32,708 nt of DNA from Sphaerochaeta sp. (GCA_016342655.1 JAEINL010000040.1:1-32708), one strand, 5' to 3'; numbered from the stretch's first letter, positions 23,390-32,210 are shown. Numbers and translations: made by a program. Notes: generated from the sequence alone by a model not told the origin.

Positions 23390-25524
23390 GCCAATTCGCC
23401 TTGTATTACAGTAAAGCAGTCGATCAGATCAAGATAAGCCTCATTGGTTGTGCCTGTAGGAATGAACAGGTTCAGGTGGTCCAGTGCCCGTGTTATGGAG
23501 ACATAGATGAGGTTCCTGAGAATCTGCTCATTGGCTGTATCGTCATATTGGCTCTGTTGTTTTGGCTCGCTTCCTAGGCAGAGCAACACGACTGGGAAGT
23601 CCAGCCCTTTTGCAGAGTGAAGGGTGCTCATCCTGATGGCACCACTGTCCTCAAAACTGAACTCTTTGTCCAAAACCTCAGATACAGCGAAACCCTTTTG
23701 TTCCAGGGTACTTCGTATGAGCGGAAAGTCATGCTTGGAAGGGGTGAGGATGCATATGTTCTCAGGTTCATACTCTAACAAGGAACAAAAGAATGAGACT
23801 CTGTCTGCAAGCAGCTTCATATGCTCCTTCCTGTTGATGAACTGGAACAGTTCTGGCATGGGACCATCGCGGAAAGCGAGCTCCTGTGTCTTGCTATGCT
23901 CCTCAGATTGTTTTTCCTTGAAGGCCTGGGCTAGGCTGTGTATCTGTACAGAGTTACGGAAGTTGGTTCTGAGCAGTTTCGACCTGCCAACCACATCAAG
24001 GCCAGAGCGGGTAAAAAATGATCCAACCTGGTAGATGGACTGCTTGTCATCACCACAAAGGACCACGCTTCCCTTGCAGAGCAACTTTAGTGCCCGAAGC
24101 GTGGCTGTTCCCAAGTCCTGTGCCTCATCAATGAACAGCTGGTCATACAGGACTCGTGGTTCTGTTGTATGTTCCTTCAGTACCTTCAGTAAGAGCACAG
24201 GGATGAAGGAAAAACAAACCCTCTGCTGTTGTTCCATCTCTTGTACGACAGCGTCACGAACCTCCCAGACTTTTTGTCTTTGCACTTGCTTTAAGGGCTT
24301 TTTCATCCCCTTTCGTGGAATGAGGTCGGTTACATACTCCGTGTAGGAAATATCCTGCTTGAGCAAAAAGCAATCTATCTCTTTGGCAAGGTCCTCTGAG
24401 CCCATCTGTTCGTACGCATGAGATGCACACAGCTGTACGAGAATATCAGTGCTTGGCATGACTAAGGGGTAGAAGACCTGCAGCTGCTCAAGCAGGAATG
24501 CATCGACTGTAGATACAAGGGTGCTCTCTCCTTGGCTGGAAAGCATGGAAACCATATACTTGTTAAACTTGACCAAGGTGTTGGTAAAGGTAAGCAGGGC
24601 GACCTTAGGGGAGCTTGTTGGATTGGATTCACGATGTATAGCCTTTTCCATGGCCTTGATCAGAACCAAGGATTTACCTGTTCCTGCACTACCCCTGATG
24701 AGGAAATCCCTATCAAGATGGATTAGATCCAGTAGCGAAGATTGTTCACTGCTAAGACGTAGCATGAGTTTCTCATAGGAGCCGCGCGTCCTTGTAAAGA
24801 CTGTCATGCGCCTCATCGCATCCATATACTCCTGGGCTTTCTTCAGGCTTTCGATTTTCCTTTGCATCTCCTTGATTTTTTCCTGCGTTGCAAAGCGCTC
24901 GTTGCGCAATTGGTCAATCCTTTTGGTATGCGAGGCATTGGACTGTTCCAGTTTTGTAAGCTCGATGTCCTTGTTCTTTACGTTTGTTTGCAGCTCCCAT
25001 ATCTTTTGCTTTTCAAGGGTGAGTGCGGTTACCTGCTGGGCAAGCTTAACATTGTGTTCCCTTTCGTACGAATACAAGTTCTTCATCCGTTCATATTCCA
25101 CGGCAAGAGAGCCCAAACAGATGCGTTGGTCCCAACTGGCGAGATAGGTTCGGATATGTGAGAGCCTTTCCTCTCCACCCAGTCCAGCTAGTTTGCAAAA
25201 GCACTCCAGTTCAAGGGTCGCCACTTCAGCACAGGAAACTCCAGCAGGTGCAAATTTGTGTCGTACCTCATTGGTCTCCATGTGGGTGTGTTTCAGCTCT
25301 TTGAGGATGGGATACTCAGGGATATAGCCAGAATTCTTATCCTTGCACTCAAGAAGGAACCTAAAGACAAGGTCGTTGAATCCAATTTCCATTGTAGTGA
25401 GGTCATAGCGCTGTCTCAGGGTCCCCTCTATGAATGCATGCACTGCCAAGCTAAAGATTGCCGGGTCTGTGCCCTGCAATGCTTCCAGACGAGAGAGTTG
25501 GGAATCGATGTATGCTGTATCCAT
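23386..25524 (-). CDS. SF1 (UvrD-like) helicase with N-terminal helical domain and coiled coil
   Basis: This protein has 712 residues. Residues 1-~130 are helical (AIFSLAVHAFIEGTLRQRYD, ETNEVRHKF, ATLELECFCKLAGL) and recall the DUF4145/HEPN-like module at the start of many restriction helicases; this is a weak, by-eye likeness. Residues ~140-245 form a charged coiled coil. The helicase core follows: Walker A IRGSAGTGKSLVL (~276), Walker B FIDEAQDLG (~465), GDDKQSIYQVG, LRTNFRNS, STLHSAKGLDFPVVLL and YVSITRALDHLNLF (~679). UvrD enzymes unwind DNA using ATP; this one lacks the full accessory domains of UvrD or RecB. It stands alone, in conflict with the SDR gene by a shared CTAG. GGTGGAGG precedes the ATG. 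A defence role is possible but not shown. Confidence 0.8.
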   Translation of the reverse strand: MDTAYIDSQLSRLEALQGTDPAIFSLAVHAFIEGTLRQRYDLTTMEIGFNDLVFRFLLECKDKNSGYIPEYPILKELKHTHMETNEVRHKFAPAGVSCAEVATLELECFCKLAGLGGEERLSHIRTYLASWDQRICLGSLAVEYERMKNLYSYEREHNVKLAQQVTALTLEKQKIWELQTNVKNKDIELTKLEQSNASHTKRIDQLRNERFATQEKIKEMQRKIESLKKAQEYMDAMRRMTVFTRTRGSYEKLMLRLSSEQSSLLDLIHLDRDFLIRGSAGTGKSLVLIKAMEKAIHRESNPTSSPKVALLTFTNTLVKFNKYMVSMLSSQGESTLVSTVDAFLLEQLQVFYPLVMPSTDILVQLCASHAYEQMGSEDLAKEIDCFLLKQDISYTEYVTDLIPRKGMKKPLKQVQRQKVWEVRDAVVQEMEQQQRVCFSFIPVLLLKVLKEHTTEPRVLYDQLFIDEAQDLGTATLRALKLLCKGSVVLCGDDKQSIYQVGSFFTRSGLDVVGRSKLLRTNFRNSVQIHSLAQAFKEKQSEEHSKTQELAFRDGPMPELFQFINRKEHMKLLADRVSFFCSLLEYEPENICILTPSKHDFPLIRSTLEQKGFAVSEVLDKEFSFEDSGAIRMSTLHSAKGLDFPVVLLCLGSEPKQQSQYDDTANEQILRNLIYVSITRALDHLNLFIPTGTTNEAYLDLIDCFTVIQGELA

Positions 25525-25612
25525 AACTATAAGCCTCCACCGGGATGCTTTTCTAGTGTAGGGGGGTAGGGGGCAAAGAGCAACGAAAAAAGTGGCTTAT
25601 AGAGGGACAAAG

Positions 25613-25653
25613 GTAAAAAGAACTGCCAAAAAGGGTTTCCCTCTCTGGCAGTT
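25613..25653 (-). terminator. Terminator after the decayed solute-binding gene
   Basis: On the minus strand, AACTGCCA (25653-25646) pairs with TGGCAGTT (25628-25621), with an inner GGG/CCC stem, followed by CTTTTT down to about 25614. It closes the decayed osmoprotectant-binding gene. Confidence 0.75.
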
Positions 25654-26458
25654 CACCGTCAGGATTCTCTTGTAGGATCTTCCCCCTGATAATGGGAGTA
25701 GGGGCATACACTGGCTGTATCTGCTTGGTATCGGTGAGGACTTTCAGACCAAGGGCAGCTAACTGCCCGTCGGTGCCGTAAGCCATGGCAGCGTTTACCC
25801 CTTCCTGGCCGGAGGCGGCAGCCTGTTCTGTAAGGGTTTGGTTCCCCCAGCAAATACCAACAGCTGGTCATTGCGAAGCTTGAAGCCGAATCCTCTTTCA
25901 AAGCTAGGAAGGGCGGGCTCGTCAGAGACGAACTCCTCACTCGCTGCAAGCTTGAACTTCCCACCCTTGTTGATATAGGTCGCTAAGTCTTCCAGTGTTG
26001 CCAGTGATGCTGATTCGGCAAGGTCGCTTCGTACTGAAATGGCCCAGGTATTGTTGGCAGGAGAAGGCTCCAGCCATACGATATTGTTCGCAGCGAGATC
26101 AAGTTCGGCTACCTTGTTGTATCTCTTCTGCAAATCTTTCCACAAGGCAATATCAGAATTGTCTGGGAAAAAGTAGTATCCGTTTCCTGTGTATTCAGGA
26201 TAGATGTCAATCTCACCTGCAAGAATTGCAGAGCGCACGATAGGGGAGGTTCCTGTCTGGGTCTTGTCTGTTACCTTGAATCCTCCGTTTAAGCAGGGCT
26301 ATCATGTTGCCAAGCAAGGCCCCTTCGGTGTCTATCTTGGAACCCACGGTGACTTCTGTCTTGCTGTCCTTTTCCGAGCTTCCTGCTGCAAAAAGAGGAG
26401 CTGCTAAGAGTGTGAGGATGAGTAAAAGGGAACATCCCTGTAATAGTATCTTTTTCAT
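25654..26458 (-). pseudogene. Frameshifted osmoprotectant-binding protein (OpuAC/ProX-like)
   Basis: The gene starts at 26458 with a clean signal peptide (MKKILLQGCSLLLILTLLAA, then APLFAAGSSEK). The frame shifts near 26285 (LLKR, then GGFKVTDKTQTGTSPIVRS in the next frame), runs through AILAGEIDIYPEYTGNGYYF and FKLAASEEFVSDEPALPSFE, shifts again near 25840, and continues as EQAAASGQEGVNAAMAYGTDG. It breaks off after KILQENP, about 50 residues short of a normal protein, directly at the terminator. These motifs are those of glycine-betaine/choline ABC substrate-binding proteins. Two frameshifts and a lost end make a pseudogene; no permease or ATPase gene is beside it. Confidence 0.85.
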
Positions 26459-26643
26459 ATGTACCTCCGTACACTAGGATTACCTTTAGATGTGTTCTAT
26501 CTATACATTCCCTAGGTGAATAGCTTGAGAATGAGACGGTAATTGCTGATCTGAAAAATTCAGAATTTTGAAGAAGACCTTCTGAAGATTTTTCGCGTGG
26601 TCCGACAAAATTGTACCTAAAATTGCATTTCAAAAAATACAAA

Positions 26644-26672
26644 TTGACAGCCAAACAATTTGCCTGTAGTTT
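26644..26672 (+). promoter_or_regulatory. Putative sigma-70-type promoter of the lipoprotein gene
   Basis: TTGACA (26644-26649) and TAGTTT (26667-26672) are 17 bases apart in an A+T-rich stretch, ending about 37 bases before the lipoprotein ATG. The -35 is a perfect consensus, the -10 is poor. TATAAT at 26686-26691 is a better -10 but lies too close to the GAAGGAG ribosome-binding site. Confidence 0.45.
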
Positions 26673-26708
26673 GAAGCAATGTATGTATAATTGAAGGAGT
26701 AAACCAGT

Positions 26709-27356
26709 ATGAGTATCGGGAAAATCAAGAAGCTGCTTATTGCAGCAACAATTCTCTTGAGTGTAGTCAGTTTTACCGGGTGTGATTCCAGTTTGCAGAG
26801 TTCTGAGGTCGTAAGTCGCAAGGTATCAGCTGACTCAAGCCAGGAAGAAGTATCTTCCAAGGATAATGCAAAGAAGACGTTTTCTGCGACAGTCAACCTG
26901 TACCAGGATCATGCTAATCTCGTAACACTCGATATGGGCAATAGCAATCATCATAAAACGATTGAAGAAACTCTCTATAGCTATCAATATGGACCCTATG
27001 GAGGCACCATAGTTTCTGATTGGGACTTGCTCAATGGCAAGAATGTCGTCATGACAAATGTGACCAACTACAATTTGGATCCTGTTACCGGTGAGATATC
27101 GGGGTCTAACCATAGTGTGATCAATATTGTCGATGCATACGGTGCTGTTGTCTTAAGCCTTCAGGCCAATGGGAACCTTAAGGGTTCATTGTTTGGCGCA
27201 GAGATCAATATGTCCTTGAATTCAATAAAACAGGATGTGAAGGTCAACGGAAAGGTAAGCGGCACGTTCGTCTGGATGGGGATAAATTATCAGACTGGGG
27301 AGACTTATCAGATTCTTCCCAACGGAACCTTTACCCTGACAGGGACATATAGATAA
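26709..27356 (+). CDS. Predicted lipoprotein of unknown function
   Basis: This 215-residue exported protein has a basic N-terminus (MSIGKIKK), a hydrophobic core and a lipobox-like VSFTGC, so Cys25 should be lipidated and hold the protein on a membrane facing the periplasm or outside. Residues 26-~60 form a Ser/Glu/Lys-rich linker. The rest is polar and beta-rich, with many Gly, Asn and Thr (YQYGPYGGTIVSDWDLLNGK, LSLQANGNLKGSLFGAEINMS). I recognise no family. GAAGGAG lies ten bases before the ATG. It is a single-gene unit with its own promoter and terminator. Confidence 0.75.
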   Translation: MSIGKIKKLLIAATILLSVVSFTGCDSSLQSSEVVSRKVSADSSQEEVSSKDNAKKTFSATVNLYQDHANLVTLDMGNSNHHKTIEETLYSYQYGPYGGTIVSDWDLLNGKNVVMTNVTNYNLDPVTGEISGSNHSVINIVDAYGAVVLSLQANGNLKGSLFGAEINMSLNSIKQDVKVNGKVSGTFVWMGINYQTGETYQILPNGTFTLTGTYR

Positions 27357-27387
27357 TCTAGGGAGAATCACTAGATTTGTGTAGGTA

Positions 27388-27418
27388 GGCTCCCTCTTAA
27401 GGGGGCCGATTCTTTTTC
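27388..27418 (+). terminator. Terminator of the lipoprotein gene
   Basis: GGCTCCC (27388-27394) pairs with GGGGGCC (27401-27407), including one G-T pair, around a six-base loop, and is followed by GATTCTTTTTC. It lies 32 bases after the stop codon. Confidence 0.7.
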
Positions 27419-27576
27419 TTGCTGGCAATACCCTGTGCATAGCACCTGTTGCTTGGGCTGCAGAAGGGGAATGGAGACTGGCCCTTGTATGCATGCTGAA
27501 GGCGGGTTCGAACACACAGCTCAGTTGCTCAATCTCGAAAATTTTAAAGGTGTGACTTTTTACTGGGATGTGTCTG

Positions 27577-27734
27577 ATTCCCCAACGAAGCGAGAGTAGA
27601 GGAAGCATTACCATGGTTCTATTACCGAGCGAGTACCGGGAAAGCAAGGTAAGATACGTGAGCCCCTTGGGGCGGAAAAGGAGGCAACGCCTCCTCTTTC
27701 CAGGGCTTGCCCTGGGGTATTGATACCTTTCATT
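27577..27734 (+). repeat. 158-bp dispersed hairpin element, intact copy B
   Basis: This is the second intact copy of the element at 19742-19899, in the same orientation and of identical length. Differences cluster in the first ~85 bases (AGAGGAAGC for AGCACAAGC, GGTTCT for GGGTCC, GTACCGG for GTGGCGG, GTAAG for GTGAG). The last ~80 bases with the four hairpins are identical. It sits between the lipoprotein gene's terminator and the acetolactate synthase gene. The flanking bases outside the 158-bp unit do not match those of copy A. Confidence 0.85.
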
Positions 27735-28032
27735 TTCCCTTTTTTAGAAAATTGGGAACTCCTACGGTTTTCTTTCACGATTTGGAAAGTGCCGGCATCT
27801 TGGGTATTGTTTGGATTTTGGAATACTATTCCAGCGCCTAGGAAAATACCTTTACCTTGGATGAAAAACATCAGTGACATAATCACAGGAAAAAAATCAG
27901 CTGAATCAACGATTTACTTGCAAAAGGTATCCAGAAGTCAGGAAGAGCCTCTTTATGCAGCTTTTTTCCTGTACCAAAAGCCTGCAAAATGGTAAAATTC
28001 ACTTCACGTTTGAAATGCATACGAGGGAAAAT
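27735..28032. other. Leader region before the acetolactate synthase gene
   Basis: About 300 bases lie between the hairpin element and the synthase ATG. I see no gene here, and no clear promoter or riboswitch. The synthase frame stays open back to 27955, but that part has no homology-like content. The region is A+T-rich, with GAGGG just before the start codon. Confidence 0.4.
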
Positions 28033-29709
28033 ATGAATGTTGCCCAATTGTTAGTTAGATGCTTGGAAAAAGAAGGCGTTAAATATATCTTCGGTATTCC
28101 TGGAGAAGAGGTTCTTGATATTATGGATGCCTTGCAGGAATCATCGATTCAATTCATCACCGTCAGGCATGAACAAGGGGCTGCCTTCATGGCTGACGTC
28201 TATGGCCGACTTACCGGACATGCAGGGGTTTGCCTCTCGACTTTAGGACCAGGGGCAACGAATCTTGTCACAGGGGTTACCGATGCCAATAGCGACGGCG
28301 CACCGTTGGTAGCTATTACCGGACAGGTCTCGACGGATAAATTGCATCTTACAGCCCATCAGTATCTCAATCTGAACAGCATGTTTGCTCCTATCACGAA
28401 AAGGACCAAAGAGGTGTTGAATCCTGAGACTGAAGAGGAAATTGTCCGCTTGGCCTTCAAATATGCAGAAAATGAAATGCCAGGAGCTACTCACATCTCC
28501 ATTCCTGTCGATATTGCAAAAAAAGAAGTGAGCGACGAGGATGTCCCTCTTTCTCATGTTCCTGTTTCGCTTCGGGAAAGTGCCGATAGGACTACCATCT
28601 TGGAAGCCTATGACCTTATTAAAAAAGCCAAACACCCAATTTTGCTTGTAGGCAATGGGGCTATCAGGTCGTTTGCATCTGCTGCTCTTACCCGGTTTGT
28701 GCAGACTGTTCATATACCGGTCATCAATACCATGATGGCAAAGGGGGTCCTTTCCTGTGATGATCCGTACTATTGCTGTACGGTTGGGCTTCCGCTCAAG
28801 GACTATGGGAATATCATTCTCGAACAAGCAGATACCGTAATTGCGGTTGGGTATGACATTGTGGAATATGATCCCCGGAATTGGAACGCAAAACGCAATA
28901 CCACCATTATCCATGTAGCCTCAATGCCTGCGGATATCAATAAATACTATCAAACGGCAACCCAAGTAGTGGGTTATATTCCTGAGTCGCTTGACGAACT
29001 TACCTATTTGCTGGGAAGAGGTGATGTCAAGGACAGTGACTGGGCGTTGAAAATAGTAGATGCTGCAACCGAGGATGAAGCTTGTTACAAGGAAGATACT
29101 TCCTTTCCAATGAAACCTCAGAAGATATTGATGGATGCTAGAAAAGTTATGGGAGAGGAAGATATCCTTATATCTGATGTAGGTGCCCATAAGATGTGGG
29201 TAGCCCGTGGATATCCCTGTTTCCGTCCGAATACCTGTCTTATTTCCAATGGTTTCGCTTCAATGGGTTTTGCCCTTCCTGGTGCTATTGCTGCGAAGCT
29301 AATCTACCCAAAAAGGAAAGTCCTTGTCGTAACCGGGGATGGGGGACTGTTGATGAACATTCAGGAATTGGAAACGGCTGTCCGTATCCATACTCCGATT
29401 GTCGTGCTCATCTTTCATGATTCCAGTTATGGCCTGATCAAGTGGAAACAAATGGATCACTTTGGGAGAAGTTGTTCGGTTGATTTCGAGAACCCTGATT
29501 TTGTCTTGCTTGCTGAGAGTTTTCATGCAAAAGGGTACAGGGTAACAAAAGCAGAAGATTTGATTCCGATATTGCAGGATGCTTTTACCCAGGATGTTCC
29601 TTGTCTGATTGATTGTCCTGTGGACTATAAGGAAAACCTGAAGCTTTCAGCTCACTTGAAAGAAGTGTATGACACCTACTATGCAGGAGAACTGGAGGGA
29701 TGTAAGTAA
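28033..29709 (+). CDS. Thiamine-diphosphate-dependent acetolactate synthase, AlsS-like
   Basis: This 558-residue cytoplasmic enzyme would join two pyruvates to 2-acetolactate, the first step to acetoin or, in anabolic relatives, branched-chain amino acids. The ThDP-activating Glu is in FITVRHEQGAAFMADVYGRLTG (about residue 47), the central domain has HPILLVGNGAIRS, and the cofactor-binding region has SNGFASMGFALPGAIAA and VVTGDGGLLMNIQELETAV. The following FHDSSYGLIKWKQ has His where the Mg ligand Asn is usual. The VDFENPDFVLLAESF end matches the AlsS/IlvB group. The start at 28033 is chosen for GAGGG seven bases upstream and the typical MNVAQLLV opening. No regulatory subunit (IlvN) or decarboxylase (AlsD) gene is adjacent, so the pathway is open. 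Confidence 0.8.
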   Translation: MNVAQLLVRCLEKEGVKYIFGIPGEEVLDIMDALQESSIQFITVRHEQGAAFMADVYGRLTGHAGVCLSTLGPGATNLVTGVTDANSDGAPLVAITGQVSTDKLHLTAHQYLNLNSMFAPITKRTKEVLNPETEEEIVRLAFKYAENEMPGATHISIPVDIAKKEVSDEDVPLSHVPVSLRESADRTTILEAYDLIKKAKHPILLVGNGAIRSFASAALTRFVQTVHIPVINTMMAKGVLSCDDPYYCCTVGLPLKDYGNIILEQADTVIAVGYDIVEYDPRNWNAKRNTTIIHVASMPADINKYYQTATQVVGYIPESLDELTYLLGRGDVKDSDWALKIVDAATEDEACYKEDTSFPMKPQKILMDARKVMGEEDILISDVGAHKMWVARGYPCFRPNTCLISNGFASMGFALPGAIAAKLIYPKRKVLVVTGDGGLLMNIQELETAVRIHTPIVVLIFHDSSYGLIKWKQMDHFGRSCSVDFENPDFVLLAESFHAKGYRVTKAEDLIPILQDAFTQDVPCLIDCPVDYKENLKLSAHLKEVYDTYYAGELEGCK

Positions 29710-29963
29710 TACTGGTCTTCTGGGATTTTTTATTATAAGATTAGCAACTGAATCAACACAGTGTTGCCTTTCTTGGGAACTATTCTCAAGGCCCGCCTGA
29801 GAACCAAATAATACAAGCAGCCATTTGGAATATCATGAGCTTCCACCGAACAGATATCAGGAAGCTGATGCGAGATAGTGATGTTCAAACAATAGCCTTC
29901 ACCTGTGTTTGCATACATACTGAACTAGTTCGATTCATTGAACTAGAAAGGATACATTTTTTC

Positions 29964-30515
29964 ATGGATATACGACTGGTTCCGTTTTCCGAGCAAGATT
30001 ATGATGAACTCATTGGGTGGAGTGGGGATCTCCCCTTCCTCATGCAGTGGGCAGGGCCGATATTTCGCCACCCGCTGACTACCGAGCAACTGGTTGAGTA
30101 TACTCAGGGTGCAAACGATATCCAAACCTCGGACAAATTGAATTACAGGGTCCTTGCGGCCACAAACCAGGGAATCGGCCACGTTTCCATTGGCAGTATC
30201 GACAGGGAAAATAGGTCGGCAAGGATTTCCAAAGTCCTTGTCGGCGAACCTGAATTCAGGGACAAAGGTGTAGGGAAGGCTATCATCAAAGCTGCCCTTG
30301 CCATCTGCTTTGGTGAACTGGGTTTGCATCGGGTCACCCTTGGGGTGTTTGACTTCAATGGTCCGGCTATTGCAGCCTACAAACATGTCGGATTTTCCGT
30401 TGATGGAGTTTTGCGGGATGCCAGGAAGGTGGGTAATACTTATTGGAATCTTGTGGAGATGAGTATTCTCGAAGATGAATGGAGAGCGTTGCAAAAAGAT
30501 GGTAAACAGATTTGA
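29964..30515 (+). CDS. GNAT-family N-acetyltransferase (RimJ/RimL-like)
   Basis: This 183-residue protein has the GNAT fold: a beta-strand start MDIRLVPFSEQDYDELIGW, then SARISKVLVGEPEFRDKGVGKAIIKAAL, which contains the acetyl-CoA-binding R-x-x-G-x-G/A pattern (about residues 94-105). ELGLHRVTLGVFDFNGPAIAAYKHVGFSVDGVLRDARKV follows, typical of the RimJ/RimL branch that acetylates protein N-termini or small amines. The start at 29964 is where homology-like sequence begins; AAAGGA lies about 13 bases before it, somewhat far. The open frame reaching back to 29835 adds unrelated residues. The acceptor is not known. It is a single-gene unit. Confidence 0.8.
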   Translation: MDIRLVPFSEQDYDELIGWSGDLPFLMQWAGPIFRHPLTTEQLVEYTQGANDIQTSDKLNYRVLAATNQGIGHVSIGSIDRENRSARISKVLVGEPEFRDKGVGKAIIKAALAICFGELGLHRVTLGVFDFNGPAIAAYKHVGFSVDGVLRDARKVGNTYWNLVEMSILEDEWRALQKDGKQI

Positions 30516-30690
30516 TAGTTTCCTTCCGATAGCAGTAATCCGTTTCGGAGTGGATCTGTCTTGTCCGGATTAGTATTCTTTTGGAAACGTAAGCGAGTCC
30601 TATCCATGTACAGGCTTTTGGGGGACCTCCCCAGAGCACTAGATGGGTTTAGGTTGTGTCCCTGCCCGAATGATGCAAGCAGTGTCTTCT

Positions 30691-31917
30691 CTATCTACCC
30701 AAATTCCAACTTTCGGGATAAAACAAGTACCTTACTTCTCCTGCTCCCAACAGGTCTGAGAATAAGGAATAATTATTTGTTTCATATCGGATACGCCCTA
30801 CAAGAATCGCTGGAGAACGTCGTACTTCTTTTGCAATAGCCAGTATTTTAGAATGGACCCAAAGTGATGGATCACATAATTCCCTAGCTTCGATTATTTT
30901 TGATGAGATCAAATGTTCCATGGCAAAATCATTTGCTTCTTTTTCCAACAGAGCTATGTCCTCATCAGGGGTCGAGAAGGTATCATCAAAAAAAGCTCTA
31001 TTTTCTTTTTTGCAATAAAGATGTTTGACTACATGTCCCAACTCATGAAATAGAGTAAACCAGAAATTATCAATCCGATCATGCCGTAAGGAAAGGACAA
31101 TTACAGGTTTGTCATCGTGAGATTTAAAAACCGATCCATCAACATAAGTTTTTGGAAGATGTGGCTCTATAACAAAGTGGATTCCAAACGATTGTAGGTA
31201 GTCTTTCACTAACAGAGGACCTTTCGAATACATACTAAACGAGAGGATCTCTTCAAAAAAGGAATCATTGAGAGCATCCATTGAGAAATCATCTATCTCA
31301 TCTGAAGATACCTGTGTAAGGATATGAGCTTGCCAGGCTAGTAGCGTGTTCATATATGGTTCTGTTTTGCTTTTTGACTGTTTGCAATACACAAGCTTGG
31401 GTGTTTCATCAGCAAATTGACTGAAAAGTTCAGACATGATTTCTTCAAAGAACTCTTTAACTTGAGAAATTTTTTTGTATTTGGGGAAATATCCTAATTT
31501 AAACATCTCAGAAATGGGATAATCTTGGAATTTGAAACGTTTTTCAGGAACCTGATTCTTTTGGGTATCCTGTAGAAGAATTTCAGCTGGTATATGTAGT
31601 TCTTCATGAAGGTTTCTCATCATTGAAAGACTGAGTGGCCGTTTCCTACATAATACCTCAGATACTTTGCTCTGGTTCCCTATGATAGGGATGAGATCCT
31701 TTCTTTTTAGCCCTTGCTGATCCATTGCAAATAAAATCGTATCTATGGGGTCTGGAAGATTAACGGGAAAGTATTCATCCTCATACATCGTAATTAAGGA
31801 TGCAAATAATTCAATCTCTTCATTACTATCTTCTGATTCTGGTTGTTCCATAAGAGATTCAATATATTCCAATGCCATCTCGTAGTCGTAAGAATTCTTT
31901 ATTAGTTTTGGTTTCAT
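30691..31917 (-). CDS. higA: HigA-type antitoxin fused to an ImmA/IrrE-type metallopeptidase domain
   Basis: This 408-residue protein is the downstream gene of a toxin-antitoxin pair. Residues ~50-115 form a HigA/XRE-like helix-turn-helix (ILFAMDQQGLKRKDLIPIIG, KVSEVLCRKRPLSLSMMRNL). The C-terminal half holds a zinc-metallopeptidase motif of the COG2856/ImmA-IrrE type: FTLFHELGHVVKHL (HExxH, about residue 288) and, some 40 residues on, LLEKEANDFAMEHLI with the third ligand Glu. Typical HigA has only about 100-130 residues, so the protease domain is an extension known from some HigA-like and phage regulators. It starts one base before the toxin stop ends (TAATG overlap), indicating translational coupling. 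It should bind the operator at 32213-32263; the protease target is unknown. Confidence 0.85.
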   Translation of the reverse strand: MKPKLIKNSYDYEMALEYIESLMEQPESEDSNEEIELFASLITMYEDEYFPVNLPDPIDTILFAMDQQGLKRKDLIPIIGNQSKVSEVLCRKRPLSLSMMRNLHEELHIPAEILLQDTQKNQVPEKRFKFQDYPISEMFKLGYFPKYKKISQVKEFFEEIMSELFSQFADETPKLVYCKQSKSKTEPYMNTLLAWQAHILTQVSSDEIDDFSMDALNDSFFEEILSFSMYSKGPLLVKDYLQSFGIHFVIEPHLPKTYVDGSVFKSHDDKPVIVLSLRHDRIDNFWFTLFHELGHVVKHLYCKKENRAFFDDTFSTPDEDIALLEKEANDFAMEHLISSKIIEARELCDPSLWVHSKILAIAKEVRRSPAILVGRIRYETNNYSLFSDLLGAGEVRYLFYPESWNLGR

Positions 31918-32210
31918 TATATTGTCTCCGCATTTACCTTGTCATACTCTGCATGAGTACCTATGAATCTGATGAACATGGTTTGTGTAGCGTATCTAAC
32001 TTTCACTATGATTCTGTAAGAATTTCCTTTGATATTGAATATTACTCTATCACTTGGAATAATATCTGCCGATCCAAATACTTTTGTAATAGCAATCGGT
32101 TCATGATAATCATTATTGGTTATCATGTGATACCATGCCTCCAGTTCCCCTTTAACATCTGGATGGTTAACCCCAAATTCCAGTAACTTTTTTCTCGATA
32201 TCACATGCAT
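31917..32210 (-). CDS. higB: HigB-family toxin (RelE-like mRNA interferase)
   Basis: This 97-residue protein is an almost textbook HigB sequence: MHVISRKKLLEFGVNHPDVK, ELEAWYHMI, SADIIPSDRVIFNIKGNSYR, VRYATQTMFIRFIGTHAEYD. Members cut mRNA on the ribosome and stop growth when the antitoxin is lost. It is the first gene of the operon, overlapping the antitoxin start by one base, the usual toxin-first order of higBA. Palindromic sequences overlap its promoter. A putative -10 (TATACT) ends only two bases before the ATG, so the mRNA may be leaderless or start at an alternative codon. The reading frame is complete. Confidence 0.9.
   Translation of the reverse strand: MHVISRKKLLEFGVNHPDVKGELEAWYHMITNNDYHEPIAITKVFGSADIIPSDRVIFNIKGNSYRIIVKVRYATQTMFIRFIGTHAEYDKVNAETI

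Noticed and set aside
24521-25161. Several plus-strand open frames antisense to the second helicase
   Set aside because: They mirror the coiled-coil and Walker regions of the helicase in other frames and carry no support of their own.
27490-27525. GGTTCGAACAC and GCTCAGTTG, which resemble tRNA T-loop and D-loop pieces
   Set aside because: They are in the wrong order and spacing, no acceptor or anticodon stem can be drawn on either strand, and no tRNA fold results.
29733-29918. Small minus-strand open frame between the synthase and acetyltransferase genes
   Set aside because: No ribosome-binding site, no recognisable motif, and it overlaps the likely promoter region of the acetyltransferase gene.
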